A stretch of 64,000 nt of DNA from Polyangia bacterium (GCA_030430565.1 JAUIKS010000017.1:1-64000), one strand, 5' to 3'; counted from the first letter of the stretch, positions 32,601-43,100 are shown. The notes: generated by a model not told the origin, from the letters alone. A program made the numbers and translations.

Positions 32601-33470
32601 GCCAAGAAGGGCACGCGCCTGATCGTGCCCTTCGTGCAGATGCAGGAGCCCAAGCTCTGCGCGCGGCAGATGTTCAACTACTTCAAGGAGCCGCTCGGCC
32701 TCAGCCTCGAGGAGAACGATCGCGCGGTCGAGGTCGCCTTCCAGGCCCAGTACCGCTTCTTCGAGAAGCACCGCGCCGACGGCCGCCAGATCATCGAAGA
32801 GCTCGAGCGTGACGGTCGCATCGGCGTCGTGCTGCTCGCCCGCCCGTACCACAACGACCCGGGCATGAACCACGAGATCCCGGACGAGATCCAGAAGCTC
32901 GGCTACCCGGTGCTCACGGTGCAGTCGCTGCCGCTCGAGGAGGAGATCGTGCGGCCGATGTTCCAGGCCGACATCGACGCGGGCTACATCAAAGACCCCT
33001 ACGACATCAGTGATGTCTGGAAGAACAGCTACTCCGAGAACACCAACCAGAAGGTCTGGGCGGCGAAGTTCATCGCCCGGCACCCGAACCTGGTCGCGCT
33101 CGAGCTGTCCTCCTTCAAGTGTGGCCACGACGCGCCGATCTACACGGTCGTCGAGGAGATCATCGAGAACTCCGGCACGCCCTACTTCTCGTTCAAGGAC
33201 GTCGACGAGAACAAGCCGACCGGCTCGATCAAGATCCGCATCGAGACCATCGGCTACTTCCTCAAGCGCTACCAGCAGGAGATCATGCAGGAGTCGAAGA
33301 AGCGCCTGCGCGCGGAGCAGCGGCTCGCGGAGTACCAGGCCCGCCTGCTCGAGCGCATCGAGGCCGCCCAGGCCAAGCTCTCGGCCGAGCAGGCGAGCCG
33401 CCCGGACGTGCTGCTCGAGGCCGCCGGCCTTCGCAAAGAGCTGCCCGTCGTCGGCGGGGTCTCTCAGTAG
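29691..33470 (+). CDS. Double acyl-CoA dehydratase activase with DUF2229 domain
   Basis: This 1259-residue protein has two BcrAD/BadFG activase domains. The first has GFDLGSTTVKAVVF, LGGQDAKI and cluster cysteines 138 (NDKCAGGTG) and 177 (GKCGVF). The second, from about 353, has GIDGGSTSSKAVLL, VGGQDIKI and cysteines 480 (TQCSAGNG) and 519 (GYGCAVF). In both the spacing is 39 residues, the same as Cys127-Cys166 of the homodimeric activator HgdC, so a single chain could replace the dimer and bridge one [4Fe-4S] cluster. A cysteine motif (CYFCKNKC) at about 653 and a DUF2229 domain from about 848 (GIPRVLNQYSQNPFF, IDPCFPSKV) follow, with a C-terminal SSFKCGHDAP motif. It is predicted to couple ATP hydrolysis to electron injection into the upstream gene product. 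Confidence 0.88.
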   Translation: MAKQRYRIGFDLGSTTVKAVVFDVASDEIIWKDYQRHDSKQAERACKMLQQIEREVPGIVPGENTRLFITGSGGANVGRWTGAKFVQEVNAVSLSVEKLHPEVNSVVELGGQDAKIIVFKPDPESGRKKKIPSMNDKCAGGTGAVIDKINAKLKIPPDQLCKQTYHGHKLHPVAGKCGVFAETDINGLQKLGVPADELMASLFESIIQQNLAVLTRGHTLMPHVLLLGGPNTYIKGMVECWKTNIPPIWEERGVELPPCDDPADLIFVPDNAQYYAAIGAAEFGKDEDDSVGVYTGTAKLHWYLTEGRLIEKQKAGGKGLSKSPADLRDFLEKYRPFKFKPIEFQGGDVVRAFIGIDGGSTSSKAVLLSEEGEVLKKVYQLSKGNPIVDTKELLADLQKQVEDAGARLEVLGVGTTGYAKDILKDVLRADAAIVETVAHCESALHFYDGVDVICDVGGQDIKIIILKNGKVKDFKLNTQCSAGNGYFLQSTADGFGHSVYDYADLAFGAQAMPSFGYGCAVFMQSDIVDFQRQGWAPEEIMAGLANVLPKNIWLYVSQIPNLAKLGSKFVLQGGTQHNLAAVKSQVDFIQERFKAKNLEAEVIVHRHCGEAGAIGAALEVRRMYRELDHRTQWIGMEKVPTIDFSQKRDESTRCYFCKNKCLRTFIDVDLDMKTDEAEQRMARGDLIQLRKKEDKPEEAIGTKRLIIATCEKGEVEDIESMRKIKKGLDKLKGEYPNLAARAAKDIWKPQKPELVADKPEEVGMELAPEHVELPPRFAEHQDRVDGFLKRLNRNKKVAGFLGKAASRAESLAKRVGRESLVKPMSERAKQAVASRQVRVEAINRRKTLRIGIPRVLNQYSQNPFFSAYFEALGVPYKNLVYSDFTSEELYKEGAKRGAIDPCFPSKVTIAHMHNLLEVKHKRRKLDLIVFPQVDSMESWITGSVGHRACPTVVGSADMTKAAFTKEEDLFAKKGTRLIVPFVQMQEPKLCARQMFNYFKEPLGLSLEENDRAVEVAFQAQYRFFEKHRADGRQIIEELERDGRIGVVLLARPYHNDPGMNHEIPDEIQKLGYPVLTVQSLPLEEEIVRPMFQADIDAGYIKDPYDISDVWKNSYSENTNQKVWAAKFIARHPNLVALELSSFKCGHDAPIYTVVEEIIENSGTPYFSFKDVDENKPTGSIKIRIETIGYFLKRYQQEIMQESKKRLRAEQRLAEYQARLLERIEAAQAKLSAEQASRPDVLLEAAGLRKELPVVGGVSQ

Positions 33471-33503
33471 ATAGATCCTTTTTCAAAGGGTCGTGATTCA
33501 CGG

Positions 33504-33546
33504 AGGGCGCGTCCACGGACGCGCCCTTTGTCTTGGTTGCTTTTTC
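33504..33546 (+). terminator. Rho-independent terminator of the activase operon
   Basis: AGGGCGCGT pairs with ACGCGCCCT around a CCACGG loop, extendable by two further pairs, then TTGTCTTGGTTGCTTTTT. It starts 34 bases after the stop codon. Confidence 0.85.
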
Positions 33547-33618
33547 TAAGCGGCTCAGTGTCCCATGCACGCAAACGCGCAGCCTCGAGCAAGGAGGCGT
33601 ACAAGAGCACGGCAGCGG

Positions 33619-33767
33619 CCCGAAGGAGGTCGCTGACGTGGCTCCTGCATGGAGTCCGCGCCACTGCAGCCCGCCGCACCGCGGACGCGGAGGCGGAGCG
33701 GGGCGGAGAGGGAGGGCGGGGGGTCGCAAGAGGACTTAAGGCGGTCCCGAAGGAGGCCGTTCACGTG
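33619..33767 (+). repeat. Pair of imperfect 23-base direct repeats with AAGGAGG core
   Basis: Copies at 33619-33641 and 33745-33767 agree at 19 of 23 positions. Both contain CCCGAAGGAGG, and both end in ACGTG. Each looks like a Shine-Dalgarno site 8 to 9 bases before a GTG, but the following frames show no coding signature. Confidence 0.5.
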
Positions 33768-33827
33768 TGCCCACATCAAGACGAAAAGCCGCGAGCCCAA
33801 ACCGCTAAGACCCACACGAGTCCATGT

Positions 33828-34664
33828 CTACGACCCAGACGAGTCCGGGGTCGGGAACAGCGGAGGAGGCTTCATCGCCCGAAGCGCGGGATCAAAGACG
33901 CCGCGCAGCGCCCACATCAACAGCCAGATGCTCGCCAGGATCGCGTGGTACTCGGGGATGATCCGCAGCGCCAAGAACACGGTCGCCACGGCCGAGCAGG
34001 ACAGCAGCAGCACGTTCGCCGCCTTGCTCTTGAGCAAGGCCAGCTTGTACATGCGGACGTTGGAGACCATCAGCAGCCCGCCGGCGACCAGCGCGATCGG
34101 CATCGCCGTCCACGCCGCGGCGCCGTGGCTGAGCGGTATTAGTGGGTCGATCGAGAACAGCTCGGGCGCGTGAAGCGGGGTGCCCGGCGCGGCGTACTTC
34201 TGCAGGGCCAAGAACCAGGTGATCAGCAGCGCGGCCGCGAGCGTCGTCGGGATCCCGAAGAAGATCCGCGAGTCGGCCTCGTCGTCCTTGACGACGTTGA
34301 AGCGCGCGAGCCTGGCGGTCGCCCCAAGAACCCACATCAGCGCCGAGATCAGCAGCAGCGTGTGACCCAACCCCTTCGAGAAGGGCAGACCCTCGGTGTT
34401 GCTCAGCGCGCTGTAGACCAGCAGCGCCGGCGCGACCCCGAAGTTGAGGAAGTCGGCGAAGGAGTCCATCTGGACGCCGAACTCGCTCGAGCCGCGGACC
34501 AGGCGCGCGACGAGGCCGTCGATGCGATCGAGCGCGCCGCACCACAGGATGTACCAGCCGGCCTCGACGTAGTGACCCTCGAACCCGCGGATGATCGCCA
34601 TCAGCCCCAGGACGATGGCGCCCGAGGTGACGAGGTTGGGCGCGAGGTAGCGCAGGCCCTGCAC
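33828..34664 (-). CDS. pssA: CDP-diacylglycerol--serine O-phosphatidyltransferase
   Basis: This integral membrane enzyme makes phosphatidylserine, the precursor of phosphatidylethanolamine. The CDP-alcohol phosphotransferase signature D-x2-D-G-x2-A-R-x8-G-x3-D-x3-D is complete: ALDRIDGLVAR, then G, MDSFADF. Several hydrophobic spans fill its 278 residues, and the length matches the short bacterial type II family. LGATARLARFNV is typical of PssA rather than PgsA. The start is a GTG with a strong AGGAG site seven bases before it, located within the 15-base gap after adk, so the two are a probable operon. Usual neighbours such as psd are not seen here. Confidence 0.88.
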   Translation of the reverse strand: MQGLRYLAPNLVTSGAIVLGLMAIIRGFEGHYVEAGWYILWCGALDRIDGLVARLVRGSSEFGVQMDSFADFLNFGVAPALLVYSALSNTEGLPFSKGLGHTLLLISALMWVLGATARLARFNVVKDDEADSRIFFGIPTTLAAALLITWFLALQKYAAPGTPLHAPELFSIDPLIPLSHGAAAWTAMPIALVAGGLLMVSNVRMYKLALLKSKAANVLLLSCSAVATVFLALRIIPEYHAILASIWLLMWALRGVFDPALRAMKPPPLFPTPDSSGS

Positions 34665-34679
34665 GGCGCTCCTGATCGG

Positions 34680-35330
34680 CTAGGTCGCGGCTTGGGTGCG
34701 GAGGGCCTCGAGCGCGGTCGTGATGCGCACGAACACCTCGTCCGGAGCGCCCACGCCGTCGACGCGGACGAGCAGCCCGGCTTCCTCGTAGAACGGGATC
34801 ACCGGGGCGGTCTCCTTGTGATACTTGCCCAGCCGCGCCGTGCATGCCTCGGCGGTATCGTCTTTGCGCTGGACCACGCGGCCGGCGACCTCGGCGGGCG
34901 GCGGGTTGTACTTCAGGTGGTAGATGGTCTTGGTCTCGGGGTCGCTGCGGCGCCCCGTGATGCGCTCTTCGATCAGCGCGTCCGCGACATCGATCAGGAC
35001 CACGGCGTCGAGCCCGACCTCAGCCGCCTTCAGCGCGGCGTCGAGCGCGGCCGCCTGGGCGCGCGTGCGCGGGAAGCCGTCGAGCATGAAGCCCGCGGCG
35101 CAGTCCGGCTGGGCGATGCGCTCGAGGACCATGCCGATCACGATCTCATCGGGGACGAGGTCGCCAGCCTTCATGTAGGCGTCGGCCTGCGTACCGAACT
35201 CCGTGCCGGCCTTGACCGCGCTGCGGAACATGTCGCCGGTCGAGATGTGCGTGATCTGGTAACGCTTGACGAGGTTGGCGGCCTGGGTGCCTTTTCCGGC
35301 GCCGGGCGGCCCGATGAGGATCATTCGCAT
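34680..35330 (-). CDS. adk: Adenylate kinase
   Basis: This cytosolic enzyme interconverts ATP + AMP and 2 ADP. The P-loop GPPGAGKGT begins at residue 7, the AMP-site STGDMFR and LDGFPRT are present, and the long LID form (GRRSDPETKTIYH through KDDTAEACTARL) is complete without zinc cysteines. The length of 216 residues is standard. The start ATG (MRMILIGPP) lies behind an AGAGG site; the frame stays open for 660 bases upstream but that part is antisense to the Gly-Asp repeat gene end and is not coding. pssA follows after 15 bases. Confidence 0.96.
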   Translation of the reverse strand: MRMILIGPPGAGKGTQAANLVKRYQITHISTGDMFRSAVKAGTEFGTQADAYMKAGDLVPDEIVIGMVLERIAQPDCAAGFMLDGFPRTRAQAAALDAALKAAEVGLDAVVLIDVADALIEERITGRRSDPETKTIYHLKYNPPPAEVAGRVVQRKDDTAEACTARLGKYHKETAPVIPFYEEAGLLVRVDGVGAPDEVFVRITTALEALRTQAAT

Positions 35331-35520
35331 TGCGAGGGCCTCTTGGGAGGTGTTTTGAAGGACAGCGCGGGTGCGCGACGAGTGCGCATTCGCGCTGACT
35401 CGGAGCGGTACTCTCGCATGGGCGATCGAGGCCCGCAAGTGTACGGCCCTCGCTACGAGTCGTCTCTGTTCAATGGCGCGCACAGACCCGCGCGCGGCGG
35501 CGCGGGCCCCTGAGCGCCGC

Positions 35521-36840
<1,320 letters not shown>

Positions 36841-36895
36841 GCCGCGATGGTTTCACGAAGCGCCGGGCCTGGCAATCCGAGAAAACCCCTAGTGG

Positions 36896-36930
36896 CTTTT
36901 TGGGACATGTCTATATGTTCATGATGCTTG
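36896..36930. promoter_or_regulatory. AT-rich element shared with two other intergenic regions
   Basis: CTTTTTGGGACATGTCTATAT (21 bases) matches 17 of 20 positions of the element at 25913 with one gap. Its minus strand holds ACATATAGACATGT, 13 of 14 identical to 39899-39912. It lies between two divergent surface-protein genes, 56 bases upstream of the minus-strand start at 36840. Confidence 0.4.
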
Positions 36931-37054
36931 TCCGCGCTGCGCGTGCTCGCGACGCGCGCTCGTCGCGAAGGTGACGCCGACCCTCGCTCACCGAGCGCCG
37001 CCGTCCGCACCCTCACGGGCCCACACCGTGGTCGGCTGGTGTACCATCGCGCGC

Positions 37055-39529
37055 ATGGCCAGGCGGTGTGAGCAGCAGGGAGCGCGGCGATCACTTGTTC
37101 CCTCGAGCGTCCGCTCGAGCGCGCGGAGGGGCGTGCTCTGGGCGCGTCGCGGCGGGGCTGTTCACGCGACCGCGCTCGCGCTCGCGCTCGCGCTGGCCGG
37201 GCCCGAGCGCGCCGCAGCGGACGAGGGGCAGTGGACCCCAGACCAGATCGCCTCGCTCAATTTTGAGACGCTGCGCGCCCGCGGCCTCGAGCTCGCGCCC
37301 GCGGAGCTGTGGTCGGAGGACGGCGGCGGGCTGCTGCGCGCGGCGGTCAACCTCAGCGGCTGCTCGGCCTCGTTCATCTCGCCCGAGGGCTTGATCGCCA
37401 CGAATCATCACTGCGCCTACGGGGCGCTGCAGGCCCAGAGCACGGTGGAGCGTGATCTGCTCAAGGACGGCTTCCTGGCCCGCGAGCGCGCGGAGGAGCT
37501 CGAGGCGAAGGGGCGGACGATCCGCGTGCTCGAGCGAGTCGAGGACGTGACCGAGGCGGTCAACAGGGCGGCGGCCGCCGCGGGTGACGACGCCGCCCGC
37601 CACCGCGCGATCCAGCGATCGATGAAGGAGCTCGTCAGCGCCTGCGAGGGCGAGCACGCGCGTCGACGCTGTCAGGTCGCGAGCTTCTACGGCGGCAGCG
37701 TGTACCGCCTGATGATCTACTTTGAGCTGCTGGACATCCGGCTGGTGTACGCGCCGCCGGCGGCGATCGGGGAGTACGGCGGCGAGCTCGACAACTGGAT
37801 GTGGCCGCGGCACACCGGCGACTTCACGCTGCTGCGGGCGTACACGGATTCGGCGGGGGAGCCGGCGAGCTTCGCCGGGGGCAACGTCCCCTATCGCCCC
37901 GCGCGTTGGTTGAAGGTCTCGGGCGAGGGCGTCGCCGAGGGGGACTTTGTCGCGATCATGGGCTACCCGGGGCACACGGATCGCTACCTCCCCGCCGCCG
38001 AGGTCCGGCGTCGCGTCGAGCAGGTGCTGCCGCTCAACGTCGAGCTCTACGGCGAGTGGATCTCGATCCTCGAGGCGCTCGGCGAGCGCGACCCTGCGGT
38101 CGCGATTAAAGTCGCGGCGACGAAGAAGAGCCTCGCGAATCGCCACAAGAACGCGCGGGGGATGCTCGACGGGATCCGCCGCATGGATCTCGTCGCGCGG
38201 CGCGAGGCGGAGGACGCCGCGCTGCGCTCCTCCGCGGACGCCGGCGAGGGCGAGATCTTCTCGACGCTCGATCGCCTCAGCGAGCAGCTCCGTCGCGTCC
38301 ACACGCGCGAGTTCTTGCTCGCGCGCGCGCGCTCGGGCCCCAACCTGCTCGCGCTCGCGGTTGACCTGATCCGTCGCGCGCGCGCGCAGGCCAAGCCGGA
38401 TCTCGAGCGGCCGTGGTCGTACATGGAGCGCAACACCGCGCGCCTGTGGAAGCGTCAGGAGCGGCGCCTGCGAGACTTCGACGTCGAGGTCGACGCGAGC
38501 CTGTTCGCCTCCGCGCTCGCGCGCGCCTCGAGCCTGCCAGAGGACCAGCGGATCGAGGCCTTCACGCCGTGGCTCGGCGCGGACGGGGAGCCGCGCCGTC
38601 GAGAGGAGCTGATGGAGCGCGCGCGCTCGCTGTTCCGCGGCAGCGCGCTCACGGACGGGGCGTGGGTGAAGGCGCGCTTCGACGCGCCCGACGAGGCCGC
38701 GCTCGCGCGCGCGGCCGAGACCGACCCGCTGCTCGCGCTCGCGTTCGCGCTCGTGCGCGAGCTCGAGGCGCAGGAGGAGCTCGCGGACGCCCGCAGCGGG
38801 CTGCGCTCGCGCGTGCTGCCGCGCTACTTCGCGGCGCTGGAGCGCCATCGCGGCGGGCCGCTGTACCCGGACGCGAACGGCACCCTGCGCTTCAGCCACG
38901 CGCAGGTCATGGGCTACAGCCCGCAGGAGGGCTTGGTCGCGACGCCGAAGACCAGCGTCTCGGGACAGGTCGCCAAGCACCGCGGCGCGCCGCCCTTCGA
39001 CCTGCCCGCGCGCGCGCGCGCGGCCGCGCCGGCGGCCCGCGAGAGCTACTGGGCGGACCCTACGCTGGGGGACGTCCCGGTCTGCTTCCTCGCCAACGGC
39101 GACACGACCGGCGGGAACTCTGGGAGCCCCGTGGTCAACGGGCGCGGCGAGCTCGTCGGCCTCAACTTCGATCGCGTGTGGGAGAACATCGCCGGCGACT
39201 TCGGCTACTCGGTCGCGCGCTCACGGAACGTCATCGTCGACATCCGCTATATGCTCTGGCTGCTCGATCGGGTCGAGGGCGCCGACGCGCTGCTCGCCGA
39301 GCTGGGCGTCGCCGCGCTGCGCGAGCAGCCCGCGCGCGCGGTGAGCCCGGAACCGCGCGCCGAGCCGTCCGCGTCGGCGGAGGCGGCTGTCGTTGAGAGC
39401 AGGTCCTCTACTGCGGCGCGCGCGGGCTGCAGCTGCGGCGCCGGGCCGCGCGGGCGAGGTGAGGGCGGCCGCCTGGGCCTCGCGCTGGGCTTGCTCGCGC
39501 TCGCCTGGCGTCGACGACGGGCTCGGTAG
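37055..39529 (+). CDS. S46 family dipeptidyl-peptidase (DPP11-like) with MYXO-CTERM tail
   Basis: A signal peptide (HATALALALALAGPERAAA) precedes a full-length S46 serine peptidase. The catalytic His is in LIATNHHCAYG, the Asp in MWPRHTGDF and the Ser at residue 689 in GGNSGSP. Eighteen residues after the Ser is Arg707 (FDRVWE). In Porphyromonas DPP11 the residue at the same distance (Arg673 after Ser655) selects Asp/Glu at P1, whereas DPP7 has Gly, so an acidic-residue dipeptidyl-peptidase is predicted. The C-terminus has a MYXO-CTERM form (AGCSCGAG, hydrophobic segment, RRRRAR), so the enzyme is exported and probably surface-anchored. The start ATG (MARRCEQQ) is preferred over an upstream open stretch. 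A role in digesting prey or peptide nutrients is inferred. Confidence 0.92.
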   Translation: MARRCEQQGARRSLVPSSVRSSARRGVLWARRGGAVHATALALALALAGPERAAADEGQWTPDQIASLNFETLRARGLELAPAELWSEDGGGLLRAAVNLSGCSASFISPEGLIATNHHCAYGALQAQSTVERDLLKDGFLARERAEELEAKGRTIRVLERVEDVTEAVNRAAAAAGDDAARHRAIQRSMKELVSACEGEHARRRCQVASFYGGSVYRLMIYFELLDIRLVYAPPAAIGEYGGELDNWMWPRHTGDFTLLRAYTDSAGEPASFAGGNVPYRPARWLKVSGEGVAEGDFVAIMGYPGHTDRYLPAAEVRRRVEQVLPLNVELYGEWISILEALGERDPAVAIKVAATKKSLANRHKNARGMLDGIRRMDLVARREAEDAALRSSADAGEGEIFSTLDRLSEQLRRVHTREFLLARARSGPNLLALAVDLIRRARAQAKPDLERPWSYMERNTARLWKRQERRLRDFDVEVDASLFASALARASSLPEDQRIEAFTPWLGADGEPRRREELMERARSLFRGSALTDGAWVKARFDAPDEAALARAAETDPLLALAFALVRELEAQEELADARSGLRSRVLPRYFAALERHRGGPLYPDANGTLRFSHAQVMGYSPQEGLVATPKTSVSGQVAKHRGAPPFDLPARARAAAPAARESYWADPTLGDVPVCFLANGDTTGGNSGSPVVNGRGELVGLNFDRVWENIAGDFGYSVARSRNVIVDIRYMLWLLDRVEGADALLAELGVAALREQPARAVSPEPRAEPSASAEAAVVESRSSTAARAGCSCGAGPRGRGEGGRLGLALGLLALAWRRRRAR

Positions 39530-39628
39530 CGTCGCGCTCGCGGGCCCGCGCGCTCGCGGAGATCGCGTGTCGCTCCGGGGCCCGCTGGTCCGCGTTGGAA
39601 GCCCCGCCGCGGGCGGGGTCTCTACTAT

Positions 39629-39712
39629 GTGGTGCTCGCCACGTGGTGCTCGCCACGTGGTGCTCGCCACGTGGTGCTCGCCACGTGGTGCTCGCCACGT
39701 GGCGCTCGCCAG
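39629..39712. repeat. Six tandem copies of a 14-base unit with CCACGTGG palindromes
   Basis: The unit is GTGGTGCTCGCCAC; five copies are exact and the last is GTGGCGCTCGCCAG. At each junction CCACGTGG is formed, at 39639, 39653, 39667, 39681 and 39695. The unit length is not a multiple of three, so it is not a coding repeat. Confidence 0.9.
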
Positions 39713-39885
39713 CGGCCCGCGGGGCCTCGGCGCTCCGCGGCGCCGCGCTCGAGCGTCGCGCGGAATCGTGGCGTGGACGGGCCGCGGCGGCGCGCGCGAT
39801 CGCGGCGTCGCGCGACATGTCCAATGGTGCTGACGCGGCCGCGCGCGCGCGTGTGCCCGCGCGCGGATCCGCGACGGCGCGGTTG

Positions 39886-39914
39886 CATATTTGACTGTAC
39901 ATAAAGACATGTTG
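39886..39914. promoter_or_regulatory. AT-rich element upstream of the second giant TPR gene
   Basis: TTGACTGTACATAAAGACAT and the next few bases resemble the right half of the element at 25932-25956. ACATAAAGACATGT at 39899-39912 matches the minus strand at 36905-36918 at 13 of 14 positions. Confidence 0.4.
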
Positions 39915-40182
39915 TGCTCGGCCGCGCGCGCGGCCGCGAGGCGAAAACGAGCGCGCGCCCGCACGCGCGAGCGCGGGGATTCGCTGCTGCTCGAAGGGAA
40001 AGCCTGGTATCGTCCAATCCGGCCCGGTGACCAGCCGGCCGCTGGTGGATGTCGATCGGCGGTTCCGTGGACACCTTGAGGGCCTGTGGCGCGCTGGCGC
40101 CGTGTTGCTGCTCGCATACCCCGTCACCTCATCGATCGCTCTAGATCGTCTCGCTCTCGCTTCATTCATCCCGATCTGTGTG

Positions 40183-40187
40183 AAGGG
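40183..40187 (+). promoter_or_regulatory. Ribosome binding site fixing the TPR protein start
   Basis: AAGGG lies seven bases before the ATG at 40195. The longer open frame from 40027 has no comparable site, so the ATG is chosen. Confidence 0.6.
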
Positions 40188-40194
40188 TCACCCG

Positions 40195-43100
40195 ATGAAA
40201 CAACAAGCTCCTGGTACGAACGGATCCTCCCCTGACCTCAAGGACGCCTTCAACATGGCGGTCGCGGCGGCTCGCAGCGCGCCGCACGAGACCTCAGGCT
40301 GGGACAAACTCGAGAAGCTCAGCGGCCTGCTCGACCGCGTCGAGGATGTCGCCGCGGTCTACCGCGAGGTCCTCAGCCGCGAGCTCGATGTCCTGCTCGT
40401 CAACTCGCTCGGCGAGCGCGCGGTGGTCTTTCACGAGGAGTGGCTCGGCGACGAGTCGGAGCTCCTCATCAGCTTGCTGACGCGGATCCTGACGCTGGCG
40501 CCGCAGGCCGACTGGGCGCTCGAGCGGCTGTCGGCGGCGCTGACCTTGAGCGGTCGCTGGGACGAGCTGCTCGGCGCGTACGACCGGATCCTCAGCGCGA
40601 CCGAGGATGACGGGCGCCGCGAGCGTCTGCTCGACGAGTCGGCGAACATCGCGAAGAACTTCGCCGGCCAGACGATGCGCGCGATCGGCTACCAGCAGCG
40701 GCTGCTGCCGCTGCGCCCGGTCGACGCGGAGCTGGCCGCGTCGCTCGAGCGTCAGCTCGAGCGCGAGGCCCAGTGGGAGGCGCTGATCACGTTCTGGAAG
40801 GGGCGCATCGAGGTCCTCGGCGAGGACGAGACGCGCCCGCTCAGGGCCCAGATCGCGGCCTGCTGGCTCGACCGTCTGTTCAAGCCGGAGGTCGCGCTCG
40901 TCGAGCTGCGCGAGCTGCTCGCGCTGCGCCCGGGGGACGAGGAGGCCCGTGAGCTGCTCGAGCGCGTGCTGGTGCTCGACGACGCCTCCGACGAGGTCCG
41001 CGACGGCGCGCTCGAGCTGCTGCGCGCGTTCTACGAGCGAGCCAAGGCGCCGGAGGAGGTCATCCGGGTGCTCGGCGTGCGCCTCGGCTTCGCCGACGCG
41101 CGTCGTCAGGTCGAGCTGCACCGCGAGATGGCCGAGCGCCTGGTCGTCATCTCGCGCACGCCGGAGGCGATCGACCACTACGTCGCGCTGCTGGCGATCG
41201 ACCCGACGCTGGTCGACGATCACCAGCGCCTGCGTCACCTGACCGAAACGACATCTCTCTACGGCCCCTACGTGCAGGGCCTGGTCAAGGCCGCGGACGT
41301 GTGCGAGAGCGAGCTCCGGCAGGTCGCGCTGCTGCTCGAGGCCGGGCACGCCTACCGCGACGTGCTCGAGGACGACGAGGCGGCGATCGGCGTGTACCGC
41401 CGGATCCTGGGCGCGAAGCTCGACCCGGCGCTCGAGCTCTCGATCGCGCAGGGGCAGGCCGAGCTGCTGCTGCGCACCGGCAAGCTGCCGGAGCGGCTGA
41501 AGGTGCTCGAGCGCGTCGCCGTGCTCGAGCAGGACCGGGCGGTCCGCCGCGCGGTGCTCGGCGAGGTCGGCCGCCTCGCCACGCAGCTCAAGGAGACCGA
41601 GCGCGCGCTCAAGGCGTGGCGCAGGCGGCTCTCAGAGGACGGCACCGATCGCCAGGCGCTCGACGCCGTGGTCGAGCTGCTCGCGGCGCACGAGCGCTGG
41701 GAGTCGCTGGCCGCGGCGCTGCGGCAGCGCGCCTCGGCCGGCGTCGAGGGGCACCAGCGCCGCGCGGACTTGGTGCGCATCGCGGAGATCTACGCGAGCC
41801 GGCTCGACCGGCCGGAGCTGGCGATCGACGTGTGGAACGAGGTCGAGCAGGAGTTCGGCGAGACCGTCGAGACCATCGAGTCGCTGGCCAAGAACCTGAC
41901 GGCGGTGACGCGCTGGAGCGACCTCGCGAGCGTGCTGGAGCGCGCCGCCGGGCACGAGACGGAGCGCGTCGCGGATCTCTCGTGTCGACTCGGCGAGGTG
42001 TTCCGCACGCGCCTCGGGCAGCCCTCGCAGGCGGTCGGCTGCTACGAGGCCTCGCTGCGCGCGGACCCGGTGCACGAGGGCGCGCGGGCCGGGCTGGCGG
42101 CGCTGCTCGGCAGCAGCGAGGCGGGCGCGCGCGCGGTCGAGGTCCTCAGCGAGCTGTTCGTGAAGCGCGAGGAGTGGACCGAGCTCGCCGGGATCGTCGA
42201 GTTCCGCTTGGAGGTCGCCGAGGGCGCGGAGAGCAAGGCGAAGGTGCTGCGCGAGACCGCGATGCTCGAGGAGCGCCACAAGAGCGATCAGGAGAGCGCG
42301 CTCGACTACCTGCGGCGCGCGATGGCGGAGACGCCGCTCGACGTGACGCTCGACGACGAGGTCGCGCGCTTGACCGTCGCGACCTCTGGCTGGGAGACGG
42401 CGGTCGCGGCCTACCGCGGCGCGGTCTCGGCGCTCCCCGAGGGCGCGCCGGGCAAGCGGATCATCAAGCTGCGCATGGCCGAGGCCGTGCTGCTGGAGAA
42501 GCAGCTCGAGCGACCGGTCGAGGCGCTCGCCGCCTACGAGGAAGTGCTCAAGGTCAACGTTCAGCACGCGGACGCGGTGCGCGGCGGGATCCGCATGGGC
42601 GCGGCCGCCGGCAGCTGGGGCGCGGTGGTGCAGGCGGCCGTGCCGTCGATGATCGCCGAGGGCGAGTACAGCGAGTCGCTGATCGCGATGATCGAGGCGC
42701 AGGCGGGGGTGCACGGCGGCTGGGACGAGCTGGCGACGGCCTTCGCGCCCGCAGCGGTGACCGCCGCCGGCGAGAACAAGAAGCTCGGTGCTGACCTCGA
42801 GGCCAGGCTCGCGCTGTGGCACCGAGACCGCCGAAACGCGCCCGAGGAGGCGCGCGACGCGTTCGTGCGCTCCCTGGCGCTCGAGCCAGATCACGTCGAG
42901 CGCCTCGAGATGTTGACGGCGCTGCAGCGCGAGGAGGGCGAGCAGCCGCTGGCCTTCGCCGAGGGCGAAGAGCCGGCGGGGCCGACCCTGCTCGACTCGC
43001 TGCTCAACCTCGCCGGCTGCCGCGGCGAGAACTTCGACGAGCTGCACGAGGCCGCCGAGCTCGCGGTCGCGCGGCTCGGCGACACGCCGCGCACCCGCGG

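Larger units (their letters stand above)
33471..33827. other. 357-base intergenic region between convergent genes
   Basis: It contains the activase terminator at its left and a pair of imperfect 23-base repeats. Short frames preceded by AAGGAGG-like sites exist but encode Arg/Pro/Gly-rich peptides without family features, so no gene is called. Confidence 0.5.
39530..40194. other. 665-base intergenic region with repeats
   Basis: No gene is supported. It holds a 7-pair CCCCGCC/GGCGGGG hairpin (39602-39618), a 14-base tandem array, a GC-rich middle, an AT-rich element at 39886-39914 and the leader of the second giant TPR gene. The frame of that gene stays open back to 40027 but lacks coding composition. 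Confidence 0.6.

Noticed and set aside
39629..39712. Short CRISPR-like array
   Set aside because: The units are contiguous with no variable spacers, and no cas gene is in the window.
39221..40169. Minus-strand frames through the 14-base array that look like repetitive proteins
   Set aside because: The 14-base unit is not a multiple of three, so all frames give repeats; no start signal or domain is present.
40027..40194. N-terminal extension of the second giant TPR protein
   Set aside because: A good Shine-Dalgarno site directly precedes the ATG at 40195, and the extension has no TPR pattern.
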